Below are positions 1 through 10,512 of a stretch of DNA of 64,000 nt, one piece after another. The position numbers were made by a program, and so were the translations under genes. Location: NCBI RefSeq assembly GCF_000186865.1, contig NW_008705573.1, positions 734,983 to 798,982 on the forward strand. Direction: 5' to 3'. Within the stretch, counting starts at the first letter, position 1. Each line of letters starts with the position of its first letter. The DNA is from Aureococcus anophagefferens (Eukaryota; Sar; Pelagophyceae; Pelagomonadales; Pelagomonadaceae). The notes below the pieces were generated by a model. It did not search any database. It saw only the letters and a list, made by a program, of their open reading frames with translations, and was not told where the DNA came from.

Positions 1-3000
1 CCTTCGCCTCGGCGTCCGCGAGCTCCATCTCCAGGGCCAGGCGCTCGGCCTTCGAGCGCGAGTCCTCGCGCCGCGCGCGCTCGCGCGCGGCCTCCAGCTC
101 CAAGCTCGTGTCGTCGCCGTCGAGGCTGTCCCAGTCCGACGGCTCCTTGGCCGCCGCGGCCAGCGCGCCCGCGACGGCCTCGGCGGCCGCGGCGCGGTCC
201 TCGAGCCGCGCGACCAAAGCCGGGTCCGCCGCGCCGAGGCGCGCGACCTCGCCCTTGTAGACGTCGACGACGTGCTTCGCCTCGGCCTCCTTGGCCGCGG
301 ACCTGTGTGGAAATCAAATCTTCAACCCGACTTCAATGTGCGCGTAATCGAACGGTTTGGACCAGACTCTTCGACTGCTCTTCGAGAACTCGACGAGAGC
401 AATCGATTCGTCCAAAAATCAGCCGAATCGACTTCGAATTGGCCGAGCTAGAGAATTCTCAAGTTTGGTCAGGACCACCCAAACCAGTGGTTGATTTCCA
501 CACTGCCGCGGACTCGGCCGCGAGCGCCGCGAGCTCCGCGGTCACGAGGTCGGCCTCCGACGCCGTGTGCGACATGCGCCGGACCTCGCCCTTGTAGGCG
601 TTGGCGACGTGCTTCGCCTCCGCGGCGCGCGCGGCGCCCTCCGCGCGGAGCGCGTCGACGATCGCGGCGAGCGCCGCGAGTTCGTCGTCGCGGTTCGCCT
701 CCGAGAGCGCGGCGGCGTGCGACTCCTGGAGCCGCACCATGGCCGAGAAGTGGGACTCGGGGTCCCAGGAGCTCGCGGCCTCCAGCGAGCCCTGCAGGCG
801 GCTCACGAGGTCCTCCAAATCCTTCGCGCGCGTCGCCTCGGCGCGCAGCTCCGCGAGCGCCTTCGACTCGTTCTCCTTGGCGTTCGCCGTGGCCAGGGTC
901 ATCGCGTCGAGCTGCTCCGTCGATTTGCGCCGGATGAGGCCGACGGTCTCGGAACGCTCGGCCTCGCGCGCGTCGCGCGCCGCGGCGTCGGCCGCGTGGT
1001 CCTCCGCGCGGCGGGCCAAGGCGTCCCGGAGCCGCGACGCCTCGGCCTCCGCCGCGGACAAAAGGTTCCGCGCGTCGCTCGCGTCCGCCGCGCGCGCGTC
1101 CAACGCGTAGCGCAGCTCCACCAAAGCTTCCTCCGCGGCGTCGCGGCGCACGCGCTCCGCGTCGAGCTCGGCCGCCGCGGCCGCGCGCGCGTCGGACGCG
1201 GAGGCGGCGTCCGTCGCGCGGAGCGCGTCGCCGCGCCGCGCGTCGGCCAGCGACGCCTCGGCGGCCTCGCGGCGCGCGCGCTCCGCGGCGAGGTCGCGCG
1301 CGAACGCGGCGCGCGCGTCGGCGACGGCGGCGTCGAGCGCCGCGGCGCCCGCGTCCGCGAGCGCGGCCTCGCGCGCCGCCGTCGCGTCGACGTCGCGGCC
1401 CGCGAGATCCTCGAGCTGCGCGACGCGCGCGTCCGCGGCGAAGCGCGCGTCCGCGGCCGCCCGCGCGACCCGCGCGGCCTCGGCCTCGGCCGCGGCCGTC
1501 TTTGCGCGCTCCGCCTCGAGGCCCCGAGTCCGGCCCGCGAGCGCGACGCGCAGCCGCTCCGCCTCCGCCTCGACCGCCGCGCGCGCGGCCGTCTCGACGC
1601 CGAGCCGCTCCAGCGCGTCGACGTACTGGTGCTCGACCTCGAGCGCCTTGCCGGGCGTCACGGGGCTCGTCGGCGGGCCGAGCGGCCGCTTCGCGTTCTC
1701 GCGCGCGTCCCGCAGCGACGTCAGCGCCGCGGCGTGCGACGCCCGCAGCGCCGACAGCGCCGCGTCGCCCTCGTCGACGCGCCGCTCCAGGTCCCGGGCG
1801 CGGCGCGCGCCGGTCTCGACGCGCCGCGCGAGGTCGTCGCGCGCGTCCGTCAGCGATTTGACGTCCGCGGCCAGCCCCGCCGCGGCGTCGCGCTCCGCGC
1901 GGAGCAGCGCCGTCGCGTCGCGCTCCGCGGCGTCCATGACGTCGCGCGTCGACGCGAGCTCCTTGGACGCGACGACGNNNNNNNNNNNNNNNNNNNNNNN
2001 NNNNNNNNNNNNNNNNNNNNNNNNNNNNNNNNNNNNNNNNNNNNNNNNNNNNNNNNNNNNNNNNNNNNNNNNNNNNNNNNNNNNNNNNNNNNNNNNNNNN
2101 NNNNNNNNNNNNNNNNNNNNNNNNNNNNNNNNNNNNNNNNNNNNNNNNNNNNNNNNNNNNNNNNNNNNNNNNNNNNNNNNNNNNNNNNNNNNNNNNNNNN
2201 NNNNNNNNNNNNNNNNNNNNNNNNNNNNNNNNNNNNNNNNNNNNNNNNNNNNNNNNNNNNNNNNNNNNNNNNNNNNNNNNNNNNNNNNNNNNNNNNNNNN
2301 NNNNNNNNNNNNNNNNNNNNNNNNNNNNNNNNNNNNNNNNNNNNNNNNNNNNNNNNNNNNNNNNNNNNNNNNNNNNNNNNNNNNNNNNNNNNNNNNNNNN
2401 NNNNNNNNNNNNNNNNNNNNNNNNNNNNNNNNNNNNNNNNNNNNNNNNNNNNNNNNNNNNNNNNNNNNNNNNNNNNNNNNNNNNNNNNNNNNNNNNNNNN
2501 NNNNNNNNNNNNNNNNNNNNNNNNNNNNNNNNNNNNNNNNNNNNNNNNNNNNNNNNNNNNNNNNNNNNNNNNNNNNNNNNNNNNNNNNNNNNNNNNNNNN
2601 NNNNNNNNNNNNNNNNNNNNNNNNNNNNNNNNNNNNNNNNNNNNNNNNNNNNNNNNNNNNNNNNNNNNNNNNNNNNNNNNNNNNNNNNNNNNNNNNNNNN
2701 NNNNNNNNNNNNNNNNNNNNNNNNNNNNNNNNNNNNNNNNNNNNNNNNNNNNNNNNNNNNNNNNNNNNNNNNNNNNNNNNNNNNNNNNNNNNNNNNNNNN
2801 NNNNNNNNNNNNNNNNNNNNNNNNNNNNNNNNNNNNNNNNNNNNNNNNNNNNNNNNNNNNNNNNNNNNNNNNNNNNNNNNNNNNNNNNNNNNNNNNNNNN
2901 NNNNNNNNNNNNNNNNNNNNNNNNNNNNNNNNNNNNNNNNNNNNNNNNNNNNNNNGCCGCGCGTCGCCGTCGCGGGCGGCGGCGCGGGCCTCGGCCTCGC

Positions 3001-6000
3001 GCGCGCGGCGCTCGGCGTCGGCCGCGCGCGCCGCGGCGGCCTCGACGTCGGCGCGCGACGCCCGGGAGACGCGCTGCAGCGCCTCGCGCGCCTTCAGCGC
3101 GTCGTCGGCGCGCGCCGCCTCCGCGCGCCGGGCGTCGTCCTGCCGCTCGTCGGCCGCGCGCCGCGCCGCGGCGAGCGCCTCGTCGGCGCGCTTCGCCGCG
3201 TCGCGCGCGACGAGCAGCTCGCCCGCGGTCGCCCGCGCCTCGCGCTCGCGCGCCGCGGCCGCGTCGTCGCGCTGCCGCTCGAGGGACGCCGCCTCGGCGC
3301 GCAGGGCGTGGAACTCGGCGTCCATGTCGCGCGCGGCGCTCGCCATTTCGTCCGCGTGGCGCCGCGCGGCCGCGTCGCGGTCCTTGGACAAGTTCCGGAA
3401 GGCCTCGGCGGCCGTCTCGCGGTCGCGGAGCGCGGTCTCCAGAGCCTCCGACGCGCGCCGCGCCGCGGCGTCGGCGTCGGCGGTGGCGTTCTTGAGCGCG
3501 GTCGCGGACGCTTCGACGTCGCCGCGGAGCCGCTCGGCGACCATGTCGCGCTCGAGCGCCTGCGCGTTGGCGGCGTCGAGCGCGTCGCGCAGCGACCGGA
3601 GCTCGTCGCCCGTCGCCGCCGCGTCGCGCTCGAGGGCCTCGGCCGTCGCCTCGGCTTTTCGCAACTCAGCGCGCGCGGCGTCGCGCTCCCGCGTCGCCAC
3701 CCGCAGGTCGTCGCCGCGCCGCAGCTCGGCGACGTCGCTCCGGAGCTCGCGCGCCTCGGCGACGGTCGATTCGAGGAGCTTCGCCGTGCTCGCGAGGTCC
3801 GCCCGCAGCTGGTCCTCGATGGCCGCGGCCCGCGCCGCGTCGGCCCCGGCGCGCGTCGTCGCGTCCTCGAGCGCCGCCGCCGCGCGGCGCCGGTCCTCGC
3901 CTGGGCAGGAAAAGAGAGATTCAAGTTCGCTTCAACGTGAGTGTTCCGCGCGCGCGCGTTCCGGAAAAAGCATCCACGCTTCGAGACCGTTCCAAGAGAT
4001 GATCGCTCGTCCAAAAATCAGCCGAAACGAGTGGAAAACGGCCGAGATAGGAGCCTTTGAAGTTGGGAATTTCGCTCTCTTTTCCTGCCCTGGTCCTCGC
4101 CCGCCTGGAGGCTCGCGACCTCGAGCTCGCCGCCGAGGCGGTCGCCGCGTCGCGTCGCGTCGGCGAGCGCCGCGGCGGCCGCCGCGAGCTCGTCGCGGAA
4201 CCGCGCGGCGTCGTCGCGCGCGCGCTGGTCCTGCATCGACGCCGCCTCCGTGAGGCGCGCGGCGCGCTCGTCGGCGAGCGCGACGGCGCGCTTCGCAGCG
4301 GCCGCGGCCGCGTCCGCGTCGGCCGCGCGCGCCGCGAGCGCGTCCTTCTCCGCGGCGGCCCGGGCCTCGACGGCCGCGACGGCGCTCGTGAACGCGTCCT
4401 CCTGGCCCTCGGACGCCTCCGCGAGGCGCGTCTCGAAGTCGGCCTCCATCGCGGCGACGACCGCCGCGTGGCGCCGGCTCAGGTCCGCGAGCGCGCGGTG
4501 CGTCGCCGCGGCGTCCCTAGGCTCCAGGAGCGTCGTGTCTAGCGCCGCCGACGCCGCCGCCGTCTCCGCGCGCGCGAGCGCGAGGCGGCCCTCGCGCTCG
4601 TCGTGCAGCGCGCTCCGCAGCCGCTCGAGCGCGGCCTTGTGCTCCGCGCGCTCGTCCTCGAGGCCCGCCGTCTCCGCGCCGAGCCGCGCCTCCAGCGCGT
4701 CGATCTTCGCGAGGTCGCCGGCGCGCCGGCGGCTCGCGGCCTCGGCGGCGAGCTCGAGGGCCGTCGCGTGCTTGCGCTCGAGCCGCGCGAGCGCATCGTC
4801 GCTCCGCAGCTTGCGGATCGTCTCGTCGCGCGCCTCGACCGTCCGCTCCAACGCGCCGATCTCGTCGTCCTTCGCCCGGGTCGCGGCGGCGAGCTGTGCG
4901 GCGAAGGCCTGGGCCTGGGCGCGCACGTCGTCCTTCCAGAGCTGGGACGTCTCCGCGAGCTGGTCCTTGAGCGTGTCGACGCCGAACTCGAGCTCCGCGT
5001 TCGCCTCGAGGCGCCGGTCCGCGCGCTCGCGCGACGCCGCGGCCGCGGCCGTCGCCGCGGACACCTGGGCCGCGTGCGCCTCCTTGAGCGCGACGATCTC
5101 CGCCTCGTACTTGGCCGCGGCGACGTCGAGCGCCGCCGCGGTCTCGGAGCTCGCGGCCGCGGCGGCCTCCGCGTCGCCGAGCCTCGCGGTCCACTCGCGC
5201 CGCGCGCGCGCGGCCTCGTCGGCCGCGGCCCGCAGCGCCGCGTCGCGCTCGCCGATGACCGCGGCCATCGCCGACGCCTCCGCCGCGGCGACGGCGAGCG
5301 CGTCGTCGCGCGCGGCGACCTCGCGCGCCCATTCGGCCGCGGCGTCGGCGGCGTCGCGCTCCCACGCGGCGCGATCCGCGGCCGCCGCGACCCTGGCCGC
5401 CTCGCGGTCGCGGACCGCGTTCGCCTCGCGCAGGGCCGCCTCGCGCAGGGCCTCGTCCTTGGCGGCGAGCGCGGCCTCGGCGGCCCTCGCGCCGCGGTCG
5501 CGGCCGAACGTCGCGTCGAGCGCCGCGGCCTCGAGCTCGCGGACGCGGTCGTCGCGCGCCGCGAGGGCGCCCGCGCCGTCGCGCCGCGCGGCGTCGAGCT
5601 CGCCCCGCAGCTTCAGCACGTCGGCCTCGAGCTGGGCCGTCGTCCGGCGGCTCGCGGCTTCGAACGCCGCGGCCTCGCGCGCGATGGACGACCGGCCCGC
5701 GTCCGCCGCGCGCGCGGCCTCGTCGGCCTCCGCCGCGCGGTTCTCCGCGTCCCGGAGCTTCCCCTCGAGCGCGCCGCCGTCGCGCTCGCCGTCGAGCGCC
5801 CGCTTCGCGGCGACGGCGAGGTCGACGGCGAGCTTGTCGTTTTCCAACGCTTTTCGCCGCTGGTCGGCCGCGGCCGCGGCCGTCCGCCGCTCGAGCTCGT
5901 CCTCGAGGGCCTCGGCGCGCGCCTCGCTCGCGTCCAGCGACTCGCGCAAAACGCGCGCGTCCGCCTCGAACTTCTCGGCGTCGTCCGTGGCCGCGTCCGC

Positions 6001-8213
6001 GCGGGAGAACGCCTCCGCGGCCGCGTCGGCGGCCCGCGCGACCTCGCCCTCGAGGCGCGCCTGAACACTCTCGAGGCGCCGCCGGTCCGCCTCGAGCGCC
6101 TCGACGGTGCCGTCGCGGTCGCGCAACGCGTGGAGCCGCCGCTCGTCGGCCTGGGCAGCGAAAGCGTGATTCAACGTCGCTTCAACGTGAGTGTTCCGCG
6201 CGCGCGCGTTCCGGAAAAAGCATCTACGCTTCGAGACCGTTCCGAGAGATGATCGCTCGTCCAAAAAAGAGCCGAAACGAGTGGAAAACGGCCGAGATAT
6301 GAGCCTTTGAAGTTGGGAATTTCGCTCTCTTTTGCTGCCCTGTCGTCGGCGTCGGACCGCGACCGCTCGAGCGCCGCGACGTGCTTCTCGACGAGCTCGC
6401 GCTTCGCGGCGTCGAGCTCGAGCGCGGCCCGCCGCTGCAGCTCCGCGAAGCGCGCCGCGGCGCTCCGGCGCTCGTCGTCGCGCTCGCGCTTGAGCGCGAG
6501 CGTGCCCGCGTCGCGCCTTGCCAGCTGCGCGGCGTGCGCCTCCTCGAGCGCCGCGAGGTCGCGCGCGTGCGCCGCCTGCATTTCGCCGACGTCGCCCGCG
6601 CGGCGCTCGAGCGCCGCCTTCTCCGCCGCGGCGACGGCGACCGTGCGCGCGCGGTCCGCGACGAAGGCCTCCTCCTCGTGCGCCGCGCCGGCCGTCGCGA
6701 GGTCCGCGCGGAGGTCGTCGACCTCGTTCTTCAGCGCGTTGACCGCGGCGTCGCGGTGCTCCTCCGCGCGGGCCATGGCCCGGTCGAAGTTGCGCTTCGA
6801 CGCGTCGTGCGCGTCGCGCGCGGCGCCGATCTCGTCGCGGAGCGCGGCGTCGCGCGCGGCGCGCCATTTGCAGAACTGCCGCCGGAGCGACCGCCGCCGG
6901 AGGTGGCGCCCGACGGTCTGCGCCGCCTGGAGCCGCTGGCGCGTGCGCTGGAGGTCCAGGTCCTCGCGCAGCGCGTCGACCTCGTCGCGGAGCCGCGCGG
7001 CGTCCGCGTCGTTTTCGAGTTCGCCGAGCGCGTCGCGGAGCACGCGGTTCCGCTGCTGCAGCGCGTTCACGCGCTTCTTCTCGCGCAGCCGCGCGTGGGC
7101 CGGCGTCTCCGCCGCGGCCCGGCGCAGCCGCGCCTCCAGCGCGTCGCGCTCCTCGGCGGCCCGCCGGCGCTCGGCCGCGACGGCCGCGTCCCGGAGCCGC
7201 CGCTCGCGCGCGGCGGGGTCGGGCTTCCGCGCGGACTTGCCCACCAAATTCCGCGGCGGCGGCAAATCGACGGACCCGTCCGGCGTCGCGTCGTCGAGCG
7301 CGAAGGACGACGGCAGGCCCGCGCGCGCGGCCTCGGTCTCGGAGCTCTCGGAGCTCTGCGGCGACGGGTGCTCCGCGGCCGCGCGCGCGCGCCCGAGCGA
7401 CTCCGCCGCGAACGTCAGGCACATGGACGACGCCTCGCTCGCGCCCGAGTCGGGCGTCGACGCCGACGCGGCCTCGAGCTCCGCGCGCGCGCGCGCGATC
7501 TGCGGCGACAGGATCGTCTCGAGCGCGTCCAGCTCCGCGTCGTGCTCCTTCGCGAGCTCGCGCCGCGCCGCGGGCGACGCGCGCTTCTGCTCCTCTTCGT
7601 GGACCTTCAAGGCCTGCTGCACGAGCTTCTCCGTGGCGACGCGGCGCGTCCGCGCGGCCGCGACGGAGCCGACGGCGTCCGCGTCGACGCGCGGCGACGC
7701 CGACCGCGACAGCAGGCGCTCGAAGCCCTTCTCCGCGGACTCGCGCAGGCTCGCGACGTCCTCGCGCGTCGCCGGCGCCTCGGGCGTCGCCGGCGCGTCG
7801 TCGGCCGTCGGCGAGCGGAACGTCACCGTGCGCCGGCCGCGCGACATGGGCGTCGCGGCTTTGACCGCGGCCGGCGTCCGCGGCGGCCGCGGCTTCCCCG
7901 GCGCGCGCGCGGCGGCCGTCGCCGCGCCGTGGGCCCGGCGGCACTCGCGCTCGAAGTCGTCGAGGCTCGGGCCCGTCGCGGGCGCCTCCTCGGGCCGCCG
8001 GAGCTGGTGCCGCGACGACCCGTCCATCCACAGGATGAGCGTGTTCGTGTTCTTGCGCTCGATCTTGAGCACGTCCGCGAAGTCGAGCGTCCGGCTCAGG
8101 CCGCCGCCGGCGTAGTAGGACAGCTTGTGGTCGGACCGCACCTCGAAGGTCTGGGGCTTCCACTCGCCCTCGCGCGACCGCTTCTCGAGGACGCCCCTGA
8201 GGAGGACGGACAT
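1..8213 (-). CDS. PH-domain giant coiled-coil protein (3' end outside window)
   Basis: The ATG at 8213 opens a protein with an N-terminal pleckstrin-homology domain (about residues 3-100: basic first strand, then LSYYAGGG and the terminal-helix Trp in LILWMDG). It is followed by more than 2000 residues of Ala/Glu/Arg/Asp-rich heptads typical of long coiled coil. Exons are 8213-6351, 6150-4101, 3900-514 (with an N gap) and 302-1. The three introns are introner elements, and splicing them out keeps the coiled-coil frame open at each junction. It runs off the left edge. The reading frame before the 1978-2955 gap does not match the frame after it, so the gap length is an estimate or the gap hides an intron. 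A phosphoinositide-binding membrane tether or cytoskeletal scaffold is inferred from architecture only. It is divergent from the secreted-protein gene, with 129 bp between starts. Confidence 0.8.
303..505 (+). mobile_element. Introner element family A, copy A1 (antisense to host gene)
   Basis: This is a 203-bp element with terminal inverted repeats (left CTGTGTGGAAATCAA, right TTGATTTCCACACTG). It is flanked by the 8-bp duplication CCGCGGAC at 295-302 and 506-513. On the host (minus) strand the upstream duplication reads GTCCGCGG, so intron 513-303 starts with GT and ends CACACAG. Splicing rejoins ...LAALAAESAAKEAEAKH... exactly. There is no ORF of its own. Confidence 0.93.
1978..2955. other. 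Assembly gap (978 N)
   Basis: This is a run of N inside the coiled-coil gene. The coding frames on the two sides are out of register across 978 bases, so the gap is mis-sized or contains an intron, possibly another introner. Confidence 0.95.
3901..4092 (+). mobile_element. Introner element family B, copy B1 (antisense to host gene)
   Basis: This 192-bp element begins CTGGGCAGGAAAAGAGAG and ends CTCTCTTTTCCTGCCCTG, forming inverted repeats with one terminal mismatch. The 8-bp duplication GTCCTCGC lies at 3893-3900 and 4093-4100. Read with the host gene, intron 4100-3901 has a GC donor (GCGAGGAC) and acceptor CTGCCCAG. Splicing gives ...QAGED-RRRAAAALED... in frame (phase 1). Confidence 0.93.
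6151..6342 (+). mobile_element. Introner element family B, copy B2 (antisense to host gene)
   Basis: This 192-bp copy has the 8-bp duplication TCGTCGGC at 6143-6150 and 6343-6350. The host-strand intron 6350-6151 starts with GC (GCCGACGA) and ends CTGCCCAG. Splicing restores ...RSRSDADERRLHALRD... at phase 0. The internal core is nearly identical to B1 and B3. Confidence 0.93.
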
Positions 8214-8342
8214 CGTCTGACGTTTCAGGGGCGTCGAATCGCGATTCAAAGCGTGGGTTTCGGCGCGCGCGCCGAGCGCCCGCCGCCTCAACTGCCACTA
8301 ATCGCTCGCCAGCGCGCGGCGCACCGGCACCCGGCACACCGC

Positions 8343-9179
8343 ATGCCCGCCGCTGTCCGAGCGGCGATGAAGGTCGCGTGCTTTTTCAGTCTCGTCGCGT
8401 GCGTCGCCGGCTTTGGCTTCTTCGACGGGGAGGGGATGCGGGTGGCCGAGGACGCCGGAGTAGCCGCCGGTGGCGGGGGCGGTGGCGACACGGCCTTTGG
8501 CGACGCCCGCCCCGCGCCGGCGCCGGCGCCGCCAGCCCCCCCGGCGCCGACGTATAGCCCGACGCCGGTGGACCCGAACGAGACGTGCGAGAGCAAGATC
8601 GCGCGCGGCGCCGACCTCACGTGCTCGGCCTGCTGCCCGAACGAGTGCGCCGAGTTCGACTACACCAACGCGGACGCGTACAAGACCGACACCACCCCCG
8701 ACGCCTACTGGCGCACGTACGCGTACGACTTCCGCGGGCACGACGGCTGCGTGTGTTTCAACGACAAGAGCTTCAATTCCGACTACGGATCCGTCCATCT
8801 CACGGAGGGTAACGACTGCGCGCTCGTCGTGTCCTCCGCCGACGTCCACGGCCTTGGCGGGGATGACACGCTCATGTCGTTGAGTTCCTGGGGAAACAAC
8901 AACATCTACGGCGGCGCCGGCGACGACCACGTGAAGGTGCTCAGTGGCTTCTACGGCTACTTAGACCCCCCCTACTACGGTGCCACCCGCGTCGAGGGCG
9001 GCGACGGCGAGGATAGCGTCGTCATCTACAAGGGCGGCGCCGTCGTCGACGGCGACGTCGAGACGCTCACGTTCGACGACGCCCAAGAATGCACGGAGAC
9101 CGGCGCGGAGTCCGGCGCGCGGATCATCATCTGCGAGTACGACTACGACTACGACTACGACTACGACTACGAGTCGTAG
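8343..9179 (+). CDS. Secreted Gly/Asp-repeat protein with Tyr-Asp tail
   Basis: The more likely start is the second in-frame ATG at 8367, which begins a clean signal peptide (MKVACFFSLVACVAGFG) and gives about 270 residues. After a Gly/Pro/Ala linker comes a Cys-rich segment (CSACCPNEC, about residues 85-135). Next are loose nonapeptide-like glycine/aspartate motifs (GLGGDDTL, IYGGAGDDH, EGGDGEDS; about 165-230) that resemble calcium-binding beta-roll repeats. The protein ends in an alternating Tyr-Asp tract encoded by a TACGAC microsatellite. A secreted or cell-surface calcium-binding role is inference. The repeats are too few and irregular to assign a family. It is convergent with the oxidoreductase gene. 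Confidence 0.75.
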   Translation: MPAAVRAAMKVACFFSLVACVAGFGFFDGEGMRVAEDAGVAAGGGGGGDTAFGDARPAPAPAPPAPPAPTYSPTPVDPNETCESKIARGADLTCSACCPNECAEFDYTNADAYKTDTTPDAYWRTYAYDFRGHDGCVCFNDKSFNSDYGSVHLTEGNDCALVVSSADVHGLGGDDTLMSLSSWGNNNIYGGAGDDHVKVLSGFYGYLDPPYYGATRVEGGDGEDSVVIYKGGAVVDGDVETLTFDDAQECTETGAESGARIIICEYDYDYDYDYDYES

Positions 9180-9212
9180 TACGACTACGACGAACGACTA
9201 CGACGCAACCAC
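9138..9212 (+). repeat. TACGAC microsatellite
   Basis: A perfect TACGAC run at 9138-9170 encodes the terminal (Tyr-Asp) repeat of the secreted protein. It continues imperfectly past the stop codon into the 3' flank. Confidence 0.85.
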
Positions 9213-9289
9213 CTACTACGACGAGTAGCCCCACCGGCGACTATCCACGGCGACGACTGACGAGCGTAGGTGTAAGCAAGCCTGCGCCG

Positions 9290-10354
9290 TCACGACGGGG
9301 GCGCGTCGACCTCTCCCGAGAGCAGCTCCGCGACGCGGCGCGCGCACGACGACCCGGAGACGAGCGCGCGGTCGACGGAGCCGCCGCCGGCGCACCAGTC
9401 GCCGCAGACGAAGACGCCGCCGCCGAGGTCGAGGAAGGGCGGCTCCGGCGGCGGCCCGTCGGGCGGCGCCGCGAGCGCGAACGTCCAGCGCCGCGGCGCG
9501 GGCGCGAGGCCCGGGCACGCGGCGCGCGCGCGCGCGGCGACGTCGTCCGGCGCCGCGTCCCCCGGCGCGTGGGCGACGGCGCCGCCGGCCGCCGGCGCGA
9601 GGAGCACGCCGCCGCCGAGGTCGCGCTCGCCGGCCGGGCCGGCGCCCTCGAGGAACGTCGCCGCGCGCGGAACCGTCGCGGGGCCCGCCGGGAGGCGCCG
9701 GCCCAGGGCCCGCGCCGCGGCGTCGCGGGGCACGGCGAAGATGACGGCGTCGCGCGCGCCGACGTCGCCGAGCGCGGCCGCGGCGCCGAACGCGAGCTCG
9801 TCGGGCGCCGCGAGCTCGAGGAGCCGCGCGAGCACCGCGACGTTGCCGTCCGCGTGCGCGAAGTGCTCCCACTGGCCCGTCGCGCCGTTCCAGCCCTGGG
9901 GCCGCTCGCAGGTCCGCGCGAGCGCGCCCCGGCTCAGCAGGCCGTCGTCGCAGTGGTAGAGGTCGACGTCCGCGAGGAGCTCCGCGAGCGCGTCGCAGCA
10001 CGGCGCGCGCGCGCCGTCGAAGGAGAGGCGCAGGGCGCCGACGTCGCGGCCGGCGTCGTCGCTGCGCAGGCCGCCGCCGGCGCCGAGCCGCGGCGCCGCG
10101 TCGACGCAGCGGAGCCGCACCGCCGCGCCGAGACGGCGCCGGAGCGACCGCGCGGCCGCGCAGCCCGCGACGCCGAGGCCCGCGACGACGACCGTGGGGC
10201 GCGCCGCCGCCGCCGCCGCCGGCGGCGCCCGCGGCGGCGGCGCCGGCGCGCGCGCGCGCCGCGGCGCGTCGCGCGTCGCCGCGCAGCGCAGGACGCCGCG
10301 GCAGGTCATGACGTCGTGGACGTCGGGCTCGCGGCGCCGGTTCCACTCGGCCAT
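9290..10354 (-). CDS. Renalase-like FAD/NAD(P)-dependent oxidoreductase
   Basis: 354 residues. The N-terminal dinucleotide-binding fold (about residues 52-80) shows VVVAGLGVAGCAAARSL, a GxGxxG Rossmann motif. Near the C terminus, GGGVFVCGDWCAGGGSVDRA followed by a helix matches the FAD-contacting GD...GG..E.A motif of renalase and amine-oxidase-like flavoproteins. The middle contains the AVPRDAAARAL segment typical of the substrate-domain edge. The reaction is probably oxidation of a small amine or nicotinamide-type substrate, but the substrate cannot be read from sequence. The first ~45 residues are Arg/Ala/Pro-rich and could be a targeting extension. It is divergent from the AVL9 gene across 158 bp. 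Confidence 0.75.
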   Translation of the reverse strand: MAEWNRRREPDVHDVMTCRGVLRCAATRDAPRRARAPAPPPRAPPAAAAAARPTVVVAGLGVAGCAAARSLRRRLGAAVRLRCVDAAPRLGAGGGLRSDDAGRDVGALRLSFDGARAPCCDALAELLADVDLYHCDDGLLSRGALARTCERPQGWNGATGQWEHFAHADGNVAVLARLLELAAPDELAFGAAAALGDVGARDAVIFAVPRDAAARALGRRLPAGPATVPRAATFLEGAGPAGERDLGGGVLLAPAAGGAVAHAPGDAAPDDVAARARAACPGLAPAPRRWTFALAAPPDGPPPEPPFLDLGGGVFVCGDWCAGGGSVDRALVSGSSCARRVAELLSGEVDAPPS

Positions 10355-10512
10355 GGTGCAGCGATTTTACGTAAACTCTACCGTGTCATGCCGTCGGATG
10401 AGTCTGGTTGAGGAGCATGGCTGCGCGCGCCTGGCCGAGGAGCATGCTGCGCGCCACAAGCTTTTGCCACAGCCCATGCCTCCAGGAGTCAGGGCAGTCG
10501 AGGAGGCCGACA

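Noticed and set aside
303..507. Treating introner sequence as exon extensions (e.g. ...VWRSNLQPDFN..., ...GRKRERNSQLQR...)
   Set aside because: The same peptides recur at the ends of unrelated genes because they translate the repeated element. Splicing restores conserved protein in every case.
567..4253. Very long plus-strand open frames opposite the coiled-coil gene (also 4250-8337)
   Set aside because: They are mirror images of GC-rich coding DNA: Arg/Ser/Ala-only composition, translation through the N gap and through introners, and no domain. The minus strand has a PH domain and heptads.
8820..9060. Calling the Gly/Asp-repeat protein an RTX toxin
   Set aside because: It has only a few irregular motifs, a eukaryotic signal peptide, and no toxin domain or type I secretion context.
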